A stretch of 64,000 nt of DNA from an uncultured Eubacteriales bacterium (lineage in GTDB: Bacteria; Bacillota; Clostridia; Oscillospirales; CAG-272), in the NCBI GenBank assembly GCA_934489945.1, contig CAKSSY010000002.1, positions 1 through 64,000 on the forward strand, written 5' to 3'. The translations under genes were made by a program, and so were the position numbers. Shown piece after piece: positions 15,897 to 24,744 of this stretch. The notes under the pieces were generated by a model. The model saw only the letters and a program-made list of their open reading frames with translations. It was not told the origin of the DNA and ran no database searches. Position 1 is the first letter of the stretch. Every line of letters begins with the position of its first letter.

Positions 15897-17651
15897 TCAA
15901 TATGTCGGAAGATTCCAGACACCCGCAAAACCGTATTCCACACGGTCATTGCCGAACACGGCTTCTGTTTTGTATACAAAGAACCCTTCTTTTAATTCAA
16001 AAGAGAGTCCCTCACTTAAAAAGACTTCATTGCCGACTTCATCATAGTAAAAAACACGAACCAGATCGGGATACACGGTATCAAATTGCAAGATAACCTC
16101 ATTGTCCTTTTTATATGACATCGGCGAAATACGTGCAGTCAATACCGGCAACTCATTTTTCAACACATCAAAAGAGGCAGCGGCATCCGTGATTTTTGTC
16201 GTCACATATCTGCCGTCTTCGTCCGCATAGCTCCATGAGTAGCCGCCTTTCCGTGCGGTAATCTGTGTTTTTCCGTCGGAAACAACCAAAGACGGCGGTT
16301 CCGCAATATGAGTAGACTTCGCCGTTTTGGCAGTACCGTACACAAACTCTATCCAAGCACCACCCGGTTGAAAATCGTTCAGATAAAGACGGTAAGTTTC
16401 TCCCTCCCGAAATCGGAACATGGAAAGATCGTACGTTACCTGCTGGAAAGCACCGCCAAAAAGCACTAACGCGATATCGTTAACTATAATTTCATCGTTC
16501 TCCGACATTCTGACAGCCCGGTCACCTTGAATATGATACAGACAATAGTAAAATCCAAAATTAAACTCATCTTTGTCAAGATTTCTCCACTCCACCGTAA
16601 TACTCGGCTCTCTGCCGTAGAGATTGTGCCCGGCGACCGCCAAAGAAATCTTTTCGGAATCCGAAACGTGTGCGACAAAAGAAATGTCGGCATTTGCGTT
16701 GTGTCCGATTCCCTTCGGGTTTGTCAAAAAACATACTGCCACAGCGACACAGGCGATGAAAGCGACTATGATAATCCAAAACGCGGGCTTTTTGTAGGTT
16801 AACACAGACTTCACTCTTTCTTTGACGCCGACTTCGCCAAAAGCAATCGGACAGGCAATCCCCGCTTTTTTCGACACACTGAATTTCAGCAATGCCTCCG
16901 AATAATCGGCAATGCCGTCTTTTTCCAGATTCCGAATCACCTTTTCGTCACAGGCGAGTTCGATATCCCGACAAAACATACAATATCCAACCCACATAAG
17001 CGGATGGAACCAGTAAACACTTAACAGTAAAAAGCCGAAAAGTTTCCAAAAAGGATCGCCGCGTCTGATATGTGCTTCTTCGTGAGAAAGAATCAAATTT
17101 GCCGTTTCGGGGTCCATATTCGACGGAATATAGATTTTCGGATGAATCACGCCAAGAATAAAGGGAGATTGCACCGAATCGCAGGCAAAAATTCTTCCCT
17201 GAATCCGCACAGACGCATGAATCCGATTCCGGAGTCTTAATGTGCTGACAAGCGCATAGAGGAGCATTGCCAAAAGACCGATGCACCAGATGCCCCCCGC
17301 AATCTCGGACATCACATGAAGCGGATTGACACTTTGTGCAGGGTCGGGAGTGAACGCGGCACCGATCACGGGATTTACAATATGATCCACAACCGGGATA
17401 CCGCTCGTGATTGCCGGAGCAGTATCATATTTCACGGTGTCCGGGCGAATGAACTCCGCACTCGGAATCAGGCTGAGTACACTTTCAACAGAAAACGGGA
17501 AAACCAAACGAATGCCTACGATTGCCCAAAGAATCCCCCGGATCCATTTCGGAGCCTTTTTCAAAATCAAACGAAGAAGAAGGACGGCAACAATCAAATA
17601 TCCTGCCGTAACACTGATGTTGAAGAGCTTTAAAAAAACATCCGCCATCAT
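15897..17651 (-). CDS. M56 family (BlaR1/MecR1-like) membrane metalloprotease
   Basis: About 584 residues. Several N-terminal helices are followed by the zinc protease motif SHEEAHIRRGD and ELACDEKVI, a helix at about 290-312, and an outward-facing C-terminal region of about 270 residues that is not a penicillin-binding sensor domain. The start is taken at ATG 17651, after GGAGG; a GTG at 17654 and an ATG at 17648 are alternatives. It overlaps the BlaI gene. Known partners cleave the cognate repressor on sensing a cell-wall signal. The signal here is unknown, and no beta-lactamase gene is nearby. Confidence 0.93.
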   Translation of the reverse strand: MMADVFLKLFNISVTAGYLIVAVLLLRLILKKAPKWIRGILWAIVGIRLVFPFSVESVLSLIPSAEFIRPDTVKYDTAPAITSGIPVVDHIVNPVIGAAFTPDPAQSVNPLHVMSEIAGGIWCIGLLAMLLYALVSTLRLRNRIHASVRIQGRIFACDSVQSPFILGVIHPKIYIPSNMDPETANLILSHEEAHIRRGDPFWKLFGFLLLSVYWFHPLMWVGYCMFCRDIELACDEKVIRNLEKDGIADYSEALLKFSVSKKAGIACPIAFGEVGVKERVKSVLTYKKPAFWIIIVAFIACVAVAVCFLTNPKGIGHNANADISFVAHVSDSEKISLAVAGHNLYGREPSITVEWRNLDKDEFNFGFYYCLYHIQGDRAVRMSENDEIIVNDIALVLFGGAFQQVTYDLSMFRFREGETYRLYLNDFQPGGAWIEFVYGTAKTAKSTHIAEPPSLVVSDGKTQITARKGGYSWSYADEDGRYVTTKITDAAASFDVLKNELPVLTARISPMSYKKDNEVILQFDTVYPDLVRVFYYDEVGNEVFLSEGLSFELKEGFFVYKTEAVFGNDRVEYGFAGVWNLPTY

Positions 17652-18013
17652 CACATCTCCTCCCGGAACTTTCCGATCATACGCTGAATTTCTTCAACCT
17701 CTTTTTCGGTCATTTTCTTGCCGTTCATAAACGCCGCCAAAAAAGCGGGCAAAGAACCGCCGAAAGAATCCTCCACGAATTGTTTTGACTGTGCGGAATG
17801 AAATTCTTCTCCCGATACGAGGGAGGTTACCATTCCGTTTTCGTTTCGGAAAAGTCCCTTGTTGCACAGTCTGGAAAGAACTGTATAGGTAGTAGACTTT
17901 TTCCAGCCGAAAACCTCGCCGCAGAGCGTTACAAGCCGTGAAGACGAAATCGGCTCGTTCTCCCAAATGATATCCGCAAATTTTGTTTCTATCGTTCCGA
18001 GTTGAAAATCCAT
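17651..18013 (-). CDS. BlaI/MecI/CopY family repressor
   Basis: 120 residues: an N-terminal winged helix (LGTIETKFADIIWENEPISS, KKSTTYTVLSRLCNKG) and a dimerisation tail (KKMTEKEVEEIQRMI). It sits directly upstream of, and overlaps, the M56 protease gene, the standard BlaI-BlaR1 order. Two operator-like palindromes and a strong promoter lie just upstream, so it very likely represses its own operon. Confidence 0.95.
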   Translation of the reverse strand: MDFQLGTIETKFADIIWENEPISSSRLVTLCGEVFGWKKSTTYTVLSRLCNKGLFRNENGMVTSLVSGEEFHSAQSKQFVEDSFGGSLPAFLAAFMNGKKMTEKEVEEIQRMIGKFREEM

Positions 18014-18033
18014 GTTCTGTTTCCCCTTTTGGT

Positions 18034-18083
18034 CTACAATTGTAGTCTGTTTGTATTCTACACCTGTAGACTAAATTTGTCAA
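18034..18083 (-). promoter_or_regulatory. promoter and paired BlaI operators
   Basis: Minus-strand TTGACA (18083-18078), 17-bp spacer and TAGAAT (18060-18055). Two operator-like palindromes of the TACAnnTGTA type are present: CTACAATTGTAG (18034-18045) and CTACACCTGTAG (18058-18069). Their centres are 24 bp apart. The second overlaps the -10 box and the first covers the start region. Confidence 0.9.
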
Positions 18084-18134
18084 GTGCTTTTTTCAAATTT
18101 TATAAAAAAATTGGTTCCGTCTCTTATCTACAGA

Positions 18135-18172
18135 GAACGCTCCACCGCCGGAAAATCGGCGGTGGAGTGTTC
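18135..18172. terminator. strong hairpin downstream of the DUF4317 gene
   Basis: A 16-bp stem (GAACGCTCCACCGCCG with CGGCGGTGGAGTGTTC, one G-U pair) lies 64 bp past the DUF4317 stop. There is no T-run on the minus strand, so it may stop transcription poorly. Confidence 0.5.
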
Positions 18173-18235
18173 TTCCCCTTCTCATTTTATGTGAGACAAT
18201 CTGTCGAAACGCGACACTTAAGATAAGCCGATTCG

Positions 18236-19372
18236 TTATTCGGCAATATTCACATTCAGTCCGTTCAACTCAACCCCTTCGTCAGCACGGATAAGAATGT
18301 ACTTTGTTCCGTCAATCACACGGGTTTCCAATAAATCGCTGTGCCCCGGCGTAACCTTGATCACCACTTCGGGCGTGCGGACTTCAAATTGCTTGGGATC
18401 CACAAGATTGCGCGGCGAAAGATCAGTTCCCTTTCCGAAATTCTCGTCATAGCCATCGGTAAAAGCGTTCAGTTTTTCCTCGGCAATACCGCAGTCTGAA
18501 AGAATCTCTCTGACCTGATATTTTGACAATGCCAACGGTTCCTCCTGCTTGGTTGCCTTGTGTTCTTCAATTTTTTCACAGATTTCGTTGTGCAATTTCT
18601 TTGCCACACCAAAGCTGCAATCCTTGTCAAGGGAGTCGGCAAGTACCGTCCGGAACGCCGTGCTTTGTTCCGTCGCAGACATAGGCGGCTTTACACGGAA
18701 GATCGCGTCAATAAAATCCTCGTGCAAATTCACATCATTTCCGCCTGTGTAATAAAGTGCATTGTAGATATTGGTCTGTCTGCCGTCAAATGCGGGGAAA
18801 AGAAAGCCCAAGGCGGGAGAAGCGATCACCGAGCCGGCGGTATTGTTGTGAAAGACCTTCTCGGAGGCATCATAGGTCAGTGCCGATTTCGTCATCTTCA
18901 CAGGACAGACCGCACAGTGAACACAGGAATAAATACTGCTCGAATCGGCATCCACCTTGCGCCCGTCGGTAGCACGGAACGGAATATCGTAGACATTGTA
19001 GGCAAGCAGAATGACATAATTTTCGTCCATGGCAACCGAATCGGTAATACTCTTGTAAAATTTGCCGACCGCCTCTTCATCCTTCAGTCCGGAATTTTTC
19101 AGAGACATCAGCAAACGATGCTCGTCACTGTCCGCCACCTGTTCGTTCGTAAATGAAATGTCAAGGAGGTGCCTGTCGGGCGTTCCTGACAGAGTGCGTT
19201 TGAATATCGAAAGATATTTTTCCAGTTCTTCCTGCGGCATAAGTCCTACCGACTGGTCAAAAGTTGCAATCATTTCTTTGTTGCCGTTAACATAACACCC
19301 GCGGATTGTGGTAATGGCGGTTTTATCAAACGTGAGCGTTCTGCGGATTTCGGCTGTTTCTTTTTCTGTCAT
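18236..19372 (-). CDS. DUF4317 domain-containing protein
   Basis: 378 residues from ATG at 19372 with GAAAGGA upstream; a longer in-frame start at 19465 lies within the transcription start region. It begins MTEKETAEIRRTL and runs on as one soluble domain with no signal peptide or helix. The sequence matches my memory of DUF4317, a family found widely in Clostridia with no known function. A Cys pair (YSCVHCAVC, about 160) could bind metal. It has its own promoter and stands alone. Confidence 0.8.
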   Translation of the reverse strand: MTEKETAEIRRTLTFDKTAITTIRGCYVNGNKEMIATFDQSVGLMPQEELEKYLSIFKRTLSGTPDRHLLDISFTNEQVADSDEHRLLMSLKNSGLKDEEAVGKFYKSITDSVAMDENYVILLAYNVYDIPFRATDGRKVDADSSSIYSCVHCAVCPVKMTKSALTYDASEKVFHNNTAGSVIASPALGFLFPAFDGRQTNIYNALYYTGGNDVNLHEDFIDAIFRVKPPMSATEQSTAFRTVLADSLDKDCSFGVAKKLHNEICEKIEEHKATKQEEPLALSKYQVREILSDCGIAEEKLNAFTDGYDENFGKGTDLSPRNLVDPKQFEVRTPEVVIKVTPGHSDLLETRVIDGTKYILIRADEGVELNGLNVNIAE

Positions 19373-19455
19373 AATTTTTATCCTTTCTGCCGCATAGGGC
19401 ATCTTTCTGTATCTCCGAAGGAAAGACTTGTCCGTATATCTTCCCATGGATAAGT

Positions 19456-19484
19456 AGTATACCATATTTTCCCGCAGATTTCAA
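19456..19484 (-). promoter_or_regulatory. promoter of the DUF4317 gene
   Basis: Minus-strand TTGAAA (19484-19479), 17-bp spacer and TATACT (19461-19456) with an upstream TGG (extended -10). The leader is about 75 nt. Confidence 0.8.
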
Positions 19485-19535
19485 GTGTAAGAAAATTTCA
19501 ACTTTCTTTTGTTTCCTCCGCCACACGAAAAGTGA

Positions 19536-19570
19536 TAAAAAAGGGACTGTTAAAATTTAACAGCTCCTTT
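19536..19570 (-). terminator. terminator of the FAD oxidoreductase gene
   Basis: On the minus strand, an AAAGG-AG-CTGTTAAA stem pairs with TTTAACAG-TC-CCTTT (two central mismatches) and is followed by six T. Confidence 0.75.
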
Positions 19571-19597
19571 CAGACGCAAAGAAGAACCTCAATCCGT

Positions 19598-21157
19598 TTA
19601 TTTTCTCGTAAATTCGTTATCCCGGTTTTGAACAATGACGCTTTTGTTCCTGTACTCGGGATTCGGGTATTTTTCGTCATGAGTGGTCAAGACCGCAGAG
19701 ACCCCCTCGATTTCTCTCATTGTCTGTCCGAGATTGCAATTGGTGGCTATCAATTCACTCTGCAATACTTTTACATCAATTTTTCTCGGAGATACCCCTT
19801 CCGCTAAAGAAATGGCTGTCGCGACTCCGGCAGCTTCCCCCATGGAAAGACAACAAAGAATCAATCTCGCCCCCGACTGTGCATAGACATCGGATGAAAG
19901 ATTTCTCCCCGCCGCCAGAAGATTTTCCACCCGAATGGGAACCAAACAACGGTATGGAATATCATAACAACGATTCGGCTCAAATTCGGCAAACTCTGCC
20001 GTTTGCCCTTTGATGTTCACTACAGGTTTTCCGTCGGGAGGAGGCGTTGTTGTACCAAATCCGCCCGAGTTGCTGATAACATACTGAAGCTCCCCGTTCA
20101 ACATAATGGGTGCCCATTTGATATTCCCCGACTCTTCAAAATTGTGAACATCGTATCCGTGGTTGGAAATCGCAATCACGTCATCGTGCTTGCGACAGAA
20201 GGCAATATCTTCCGCTGTCAAACGGTACTCTCCTATGATCCGTCGGCTTTCGCGAACACCGAGAAGACTTGCCGTAGTCGTCAGAAAAGAATTTTCAAAG
20301 CCGGGAACCCGTTTTTTAATATACTCGGCAAGCATCGCCGCCTGCTCCCTGCCCTCAAAATACATACGGGTCAGATCGGCATTGTCCAACGGAAAACATC
20401 TTCTGGAATGGGCGAAACAAATGCTGACTTCGTCCATACCGCAATGTGGCGGTAGCCCCGGAATATGGGTGATCCAGTTGAGGTGGTTATCGGACTCATA
20501 AGGCAGAAGACCGCTTGCAAGATCCTCTATGACCATAGCTGTCCAACGAGGATCCTTTTTCTTGATTTCGGAATTTTGATATTCGTCCCAATTGACCCCG
20601 CCGAGAATAAATTCCAGCGAACACGCCTGACTCATTCCGTCTCCAACCCGTCCGTTTTCGGTTTCGGCACCGGCATAATAGGCAAGATCGGAGTCGCCGG
20701 TTGCGTCAATAAAGCGTTTTGCGGAAATGTATTTTCTGCCCGTCTTTGTCTGAATTATAACGCCTCTGACGGTACTTTCCTCCATCACAGCGTCCACCAC
20801 GCTTGTCACGAGAAGAACCTCAACATGATATTTTTTGACCATTCGGTCCAACACGAGCTTGTGTTTTTCAATGTTCGTATTTCTGTGCCAGTGACCTTCC
20901 ATTGCCTCAAGTTCATCCATCATCTCTCTGCCAATCCCCGACACAAAATCCAACGGAATATTGACAAGTCCCATTGTAACAAGTCCTCCGAGTGCAGATG
21001 TAGCTTCAATCAGCAGCACACGATACCCTCTTTTGCCGACGGCAATCGCTGCACCAAAGCCCGCCACACCTCCTCCTGCGACCACGACATCATAAGTCCC
21101 GTAACGTGGGATCTCCCTCACCTGTTCCATAATCCTTTCGTTGTTGAAATCAATCAT
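19598..21157 (-). CDS. FAD-dependent oxidoreductase (FAD_oxidored family)
   Basis: 519 residues from ATG at 21157, chosen because AAGGAGA lies 9 nt upstream; an in-frame start at 21184 lies further inside the ferredoxin gene. It has the Rossmann FAD motif YDVVVAGGGVAGFGAAIAVG and LLIEATSALGG, then FIDATGDSDLAYYAGAE, and a C-terminal AAGRNLSSD...GEAAGVATAISL segment. Substrate is unknown. It overlaps the ferredoxin gene by eight bases, so the ferredoxin is the likely electron partner. A divergent PocR-AraC regulator probably controls both. Confidence 0.9.
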   Translation of the reverse strand: MIDFNNERIMEQVREIPRYGTYDVVVAGGGVAGFGAAIAVGKRGYRVLLIEATSALGGLVTMGLVNIPLDFVSGIGREMMDELEAMEGHWHRNTNIEKHKLVLDRMVKKYHVEVLLVTSVVDAVMEESTVRGVIIQTKTGRKYISAKRFIDATGDSDLAYYAGAETENGRVGDGMSQACSLEFILGGVNWDEYQNSEIKKKDPRWTAMVIEDLASGLLPYESDNHLNWITHIPGLPPHCGMDEVSICFAHSRRCFPLDNADLTRMYFEGREQAAMLAEYIKKRVPGFENSFLTTTASLLGVRESRRIIGEYRLTAEDIAFCRKHDDVIAISNHGYDVHNFEESGNIKWAPIMLNGELQYVISNSGGFGTTTPPPDGKPVVNIKGQTAEFAEFEPNRCYDIPYRCLVPIRVENLLAAGRNLSSDVYAQSGARLILCCLSMGEAAGVATAISLAEGVSPRKIDVKVLQSELIATNCNLGQTMREIEGVSAVLTTHDEKYPNPEYRNKSVIVQNRDNEFTRK

Positions 21158-21353
21158 CGTTTCCGGTCTCCTTTCCATCTTCAAGTCTTACGATTGCTTC
21201 CGATGCACAATTTTCAGCACACCGTCCGCATCCGACGCACTTTTCTCTGTCAATATGTGCCCCGTTCCTGCCTATCGTAATTGCATGAACCGGACATACG
21301 TATTGACATTCCTGACAAAAACAGCAACCTGCTTCCACATTGTATTTTACCAT
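21150..21353 (-). CDS. small 2x[4Fe-4S] ferredoxin
   Basis: 67 residues with two cluster motifs (CCFCQECQYVCP and CVGCGRCAENC). ATG at 21353 follows AGGGGGA. A TATACT -10 box lies at 21379-21374 on the minus strand with no good -35, which fits activator dependence. It is translationally coupled to the FAD oxidoreductase. Confidence 0.9.
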   Translation of the reverse strand: MVKYNVEAGCCFCQECQYVCPVHAITIGRNGAHIDREKCVGCGRCAENCASEAIVRLEDGKETGNDD

Positions 21354-21444
21354 AAGCGTCCCCCTTTTCTCAAAGTATAGCATAAGAAAATCCACAATAA
21401 AAGAGAAGATTTTTACTTTTGTTAGCATAATTTTTACCTTTCGG

Positions 21445-21473
21445 TTGACGACAGATTGCTTTCATGGTACAAT
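21445..21473 (+). promoter_or_regulatory. promoter of the PocR-AraC gene
   Basis: TTGACG (21445-21450), 17-bp spacer and TACAAT (21468-21473) with TGG immediately upstream (extended -10). Confidence 0.8.
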
Positions 21474-21502
21474 AACCATATAAAGCGGGAGGAGAGACAG
21501 AT

Positions 21503-22372
21503 ATGGATTCTACCGAAGAGATCACCGTTTTGATCAATGCGGTAAGAGATTTGAGCGAAGTCGGAATTTGCTATTACGACCTGAAAGAATTCTTCCATTA
21601 TGACAAATACGGAGTCAAAAACAATCGCGGTCATTATTGCGAATTCTGTAAAAAAGCACGCACCTTGCCAAACGGACGAGCTCGATGTGAGAAAAGCGAC
21701 CGATATGAGGCAATAGAATTAGCCAAACAATATAAAGAACCTTTCTTTTTTGAGTGTCACATGGGTATGAGAGAGTTAATTGTCCCCTTGTGGAGAGAAG
21801 AATGGCTAATGGGAGTGGTATTTGTCGGTCAATGCCGCTTTGATGAAACTTATGATGAGGTAATCCGAACCAATGCCTCAAAAATGGGCGGAGATTCCGA
21901 CGAATATTTAAAGCTGTATCGTCAATTGCCTGTCATTTCCCCCAAAAATCTAATGAACATTGCAAACATTTTGGAAGTGTACTTCAGAACAAAAATCCTG
22001 AACAATGAACTTTTGACCAATGAGCCGACGTCCCAACGGATTGGTGAGGATCTACCCGTTTCCATCTGCCACTTCATCCGCGATAATTTTCGCTACCATT
22101 TGTCTCTTCGGGAAATCGCCGACACCTTCCACGTAAACGCCTCTTATGCTTCCCGTCGCTTCAGTCAGCGATTCCATGTAACCGTCACGGAATACATCAC
22201 GTCGGTGCGGATAGAACACGCCAAAATGCTTTTGCTGTCGACCGAAGCCCCCATAGGAAACATTACCTTGAATATCGGTTTTGAAGATGTCAATTATTTT
22301 TCAAGAACCTTCAAAAAACGGGTTGGATGTTCCCCCGGTCAATTCCGCAGGAATCACCGATTGGAAACATAA
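21503..22372 (+). CDS. AraC family regulator with N-terminal PocR sensory domain
   Basis: 289 residues. The first about 170 residues look like a PocR ligand-binding domain, with its Cys-rich stretch HYCEFCKKAR...RCEKSDR and a conserved FFECHMGMRELIVPL. The last about 100 are an AraC DNA-binding domain (LREIADTFHVNASYASRRF, NIGFEDVNYFSRTFKKRVG). PocR domains sense small hydrocarbon derivatives such as 1,2-propanediol in known cases. It is divergent from the ferredoxin-FAD oxidoreductase pair, its likely targets. GGGAGGAGAGA gives a strong ribosome site. Confidence 0.92.
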   Translation: MDSTEEITVLINAVRDLSEVGICYYDLKEFFHYDKYGVKNNRGHYCEFCKKARTLPNGRARCEKSDRYEAIELAKQYKEPFFFECHMGMRELIVPLWREEWLMGVVFVGQCRFDETYDEVIRTNASKMGGDSDEYLKLYRQLPVISPKNLMNIANILEVYFRTKILNNELLTNEPTSQRIGEDLPVSICHFIRDNFRYHLSLREIADTFHVNASYASRRFSQRFHVTVTEYITSVRIEHAKMLLLSTEAPIGNITLNIGFEDVNYFSRTFKKRVGCSPGQFRRNHRLET

Positions 22373-22420
22373 AGAGGCAATATTCTCCCGCCAATGCGGA
22401 CGCATATTGCCTCTTTGTGT
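22371..22420. terminator. bidirectional terminator between PocR-AraC and spoIVB
   Basis: A 13-bp stem (AAAGAGGCAATAT with ATATTGCCTCTTT) with a 20-nt loop; T-runs serve both converging genes. Confidence 0.85.
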
Positions 22421-22421
22421 G

Positions 22422-23654
22422 TTATTCGTTACCGGAAGAGTGTAACTCCCCCATTTGATTGAGCATATTTTCTACAAATATTCCATATCCCGTGGTAGGA
22501 TCGCTGATGAGAACATGCGTGACCGCTCCCACAATTTTGCCGTTCTGAATAATGGGAGAGCCGCTCATGCCCTGAATAATTCCTCCGGTTTTTTCCAAGA
22601 GCTTTTTGTCCGTTACTTTCACAGTAAAACACTTGCCGCCGGTAGCATTGCGATTGATGTCACGAATCTCAACACTGTATTTTCCGATTTCGTTGCTGTC
22701 CAACGTACAATAGATGAAGGCTTCTCCTTCCGCGATGTCACCGCGCAACGCAATGGGCAGAGGATCACTCGGCGCATTGGGACAGTTTCCGTAAATTCCG
22801 TAAACGCCGCATGCGTTGTTGTCAAGAAGAGTTCCTGTCTTGCCGGAGTTAAAGAAACCTTTGATCTCACCGGGCGTACCGCTTACCCCTTTTGTAATGC
22901 CGCTGATCGTAACATCGACAATCGTTCCGCGGTCGATTTGAAGCAATTCTCCCGTATCGGTATCACAGATGCCGTGTCCGAGACCGGCAAAATAATGGCT
23001 GTCCGGCACAATAAAACTGACCGTTCCGATTCCCGCTCCACTGTCTCTGACCCAGATTCCGGTCTTGTAGATTCCTTCGGACTCCGAAAGAATCGGCGTC
23101 ACCGTAACCTCAAAGCTCTCATTGCCGCGTTTGCAACGAAGGCAGATCGGTTTCCCATCGGAATTTTCCACCTTCTCGGTCAATTCTCCCGAACCGGATA
23201 ATTCCTTGCCGTCGACATGCGTAATCACATCTTTCAGACGAATGCCGGCATTGTAGGCGGGATTGACCTTTCCTTCTGCGGTTTCAATGTCACAAAATCC
23301 GACAACTAGAACACCCTCGGTGAAAAATTTAACACCGAACGGCATTCCGCCCGGACAGAGCTTCAAATCCTTGTAGGCGGTCAAATTCACATTTTTGACG
23401 GGAATGAAACCGAGTAATTTATACTGCACCTCCTGACCGGAGGCAAATAAAGAGTCTCCTTCGGCAAAGCAGGCTGTATCACCCGAGAATACGGCATCGG
23501 CACCGAGATAGGAAGGAATCGACCCGCCGGAAAACAGCGATATTTCGTCGGGTATAATAGAATCGTAGAATCCGAGTACCGCCGACATGACGAGCAGCAA
23601 AGCCATGACGATGACGGAAAGGGTCTTCAGTTTTCGGTTGTTCTTACATTTCAT
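22422..23654 (-). CDS. spoIVB: SpoIVB peptidase (sporulation signalling serine protease)
   Basis: 410 residues. An N-terminal helix (about 10-30) anchors or exports it, a PDZ domain follows (about 105-190, NPAYNAGIRLKDVITHVDG), then an S55 protease domain with GLGHGICD (His) and GMSGSPIIQNGKIVGAVTHV (the catalytic Ser in GMSGSP). In endospore formers SpoIVB is secreted from the forespore and triggers processing of pro-sigma-K. It is usually next to spo0A; here no spo0A lies beside it, as the divergent gene is a nuclease-like protein. It supports a spore-forming host. Confidence 0.95.
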   Translation of the reverse strand: MKCKNNRKLKTLSVIVMALLLVMSAVLGFYDSIIPDEISLFSGGSIPSYLGADAVFSGDTACFAEGDSLFASGQEVQYKLLGFIPVKNVNLTAYKDLKLCPGGMPFGVKFFTEGVLVVGFCDIETAEGKVNPAYNAGIRLKDVITHVDGKELSGSGELTEKVENSDGKPICLRCKRGNESFEVTVTPILSESEGIYKTGIWVRDSGAGIGTVSFIVPDSHYFAGLGHGICDTDTGELLQIDRGTIVDVTISGITKGVSGTPGEIKGFFNSGKTGTLLDNNACGVYGIYGNCPNAPSDPLPIALRGDIAEGEAFIYCTLDSNEIGKYSVEIRDINRNATGGKCFTVKVTDKKLLEKTGGIIQGMSGSPIIQNGKIVGAVTHVLISDPTTGYGIFVENMLNQMGELHSSGNE

Positions 23655-23837
23655 AGGCTTGGCTTCCTTATGGTTCTGATAGTTTTTGCATGGGGATGCA
23701 CTCGTTAATGTGTGTCGGGGATGACACTTTCATGTGTAACAAAATTGGTTTCGGGAGGCAAATTTTATGGGTGCACAATCAAAGCATACTGTATTTTATG
23801 AAACTTTCCGAAACATTATACAAAAAGGAGACGGTCA

Positions 23838-24620
23838 ATGTTGGTAACAGCGGAAGAAAAATTGCGTTTTGAAAAGATTTGCCATCAGTATGAGAAAAAT
23901 GTCCCCGAACCAATGGGCATCGGTACACTTCACGAGAAACCGCTCCATCGGATTCTGAAAACGTATTTTTGTCCGGATACCGAATTTCAGGAAGTTGGGA
24001 TCGGCGATTTTGTCGCCGACGCACTGGTCGGAAATACGATTTATGAAATTCAGACTGCCGGACTTTCTCCTCTCAGAAAAAAATTGCGGTACTATCTGGA
24101 CCACACCGAGAAAAACATTGTCGTTGTCTGCCCCGCAATCGTATCCAAAAGTCTCGTTTGGATTCATCCCGAAACGGGAGTCGCCTCAAGTCCGCGCCGT
24201 ACAAACCCGGGACACGGCAAAATGCGTGTTCTGCCGGAGCTGGTGTATCTGTTGGACTGCCTCGACTTTGAACGCTTGTCATTTTGTCTTGTAGGCGTAA
24301 ATGTTGAGGATGTAAAACTACTTGACGGCAGAGGAAAAGAGAAAAAAATCGGTGCCACACGCCTGACTCGCATACCGCACGAACTCATCTCCGTTGATTA
24401 CCTGTGTTCCGCGGAAGATATTGCCGCCGCATTTCTGCCTGCCAATCTTCCGGACGAATTTGGTTCCTCAGACTTTTCACGTCGCACAAATCTGCGTCGT
24501 TTGTCTCTCAGTGCGGCATTAAAGGTCTTGGTTCGACTCGGATTTTTGGAAATTGTCGGCAAAAAGAAAAACAGCATCCGATATCGTGTCAGCCAACGTT
24601 ACCATACCATCGTTCCATAA
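23838..24620 (+). CDS. hypothetical protein with PD-(D/E)XK nuclease-like core and winged helix
   Basis: 260 residues, AAAGGAG upstream of the ATG. The segment around residues 50-75 reads GIGDFVADALVGNTIYEIQT. Acidic residues Asp57/Asp61, Glu70 and Gln72, after a helix carrying Glu33, fit the PD-(D/E)XK pattern with a CoiA-like ExQ variant. Residues about 210-255 (LSAALKVLVRLGFLEIVGKK) look like a winged helix. A DNA-processing role is suggested by fold guess only. It has its own terminator and is divergent from spoIVB; the 183-bp intergenic region shows no clear promoter to me. Confidence 0.6.
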   Translation: MLVTAEEKLRFEKICHQYEKNVPEPMGIGTLHEKPLHRILKTYFCPDTEFQEVGIGDFVADALVGNTIYEIQTAGLSPLRKKLRYYLDHTEKNIVVVCPAIVSKSLVWIHPETGVASSPRRTNPGHGKMRVLPELVYLLDCLDFERLSFCLVGVNVEDVKLLDGRGKEKKIGATRLTRIPHELISVDYLCSAEDIAAAFLPANLPDEFGSSDFSRRTNLRRLSLSAALKVLVRLGFLEIVGKKKNSIRYRVSQRYHTIVP

Positions 24621-24700
24621 AAATCCTCGTTTTATACAGCTTTGTATATAATAACAAAAGCGAGACCGGACATTGCGTACCGATCCCGCTTCTGCAAAAG

Positions 24701-24736
24701 CCGCCCCTGATTTTTCAAATCCGGGGCGGACATTTT
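24701..24736 (+). terminator. terminator between the nuclease-like gene and the HPr-like gene
   Basis: Stem CCGCCCC-GATTT with AAATC-GGGGCGG followed by ACATTTTAT. The converging minus-strand genes may use it too. Confidence 0.75.
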
Positions 24737-24744
24737 ATATCCCA

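Noticed and set aside
15897..18083. Beta-lactam resistance locus
   Set aside because: BlaI and M56 genes are present, but the protease lacks a penicillin-binding sensor domain and no beta-lactamase or PBP2a gene is nearby.
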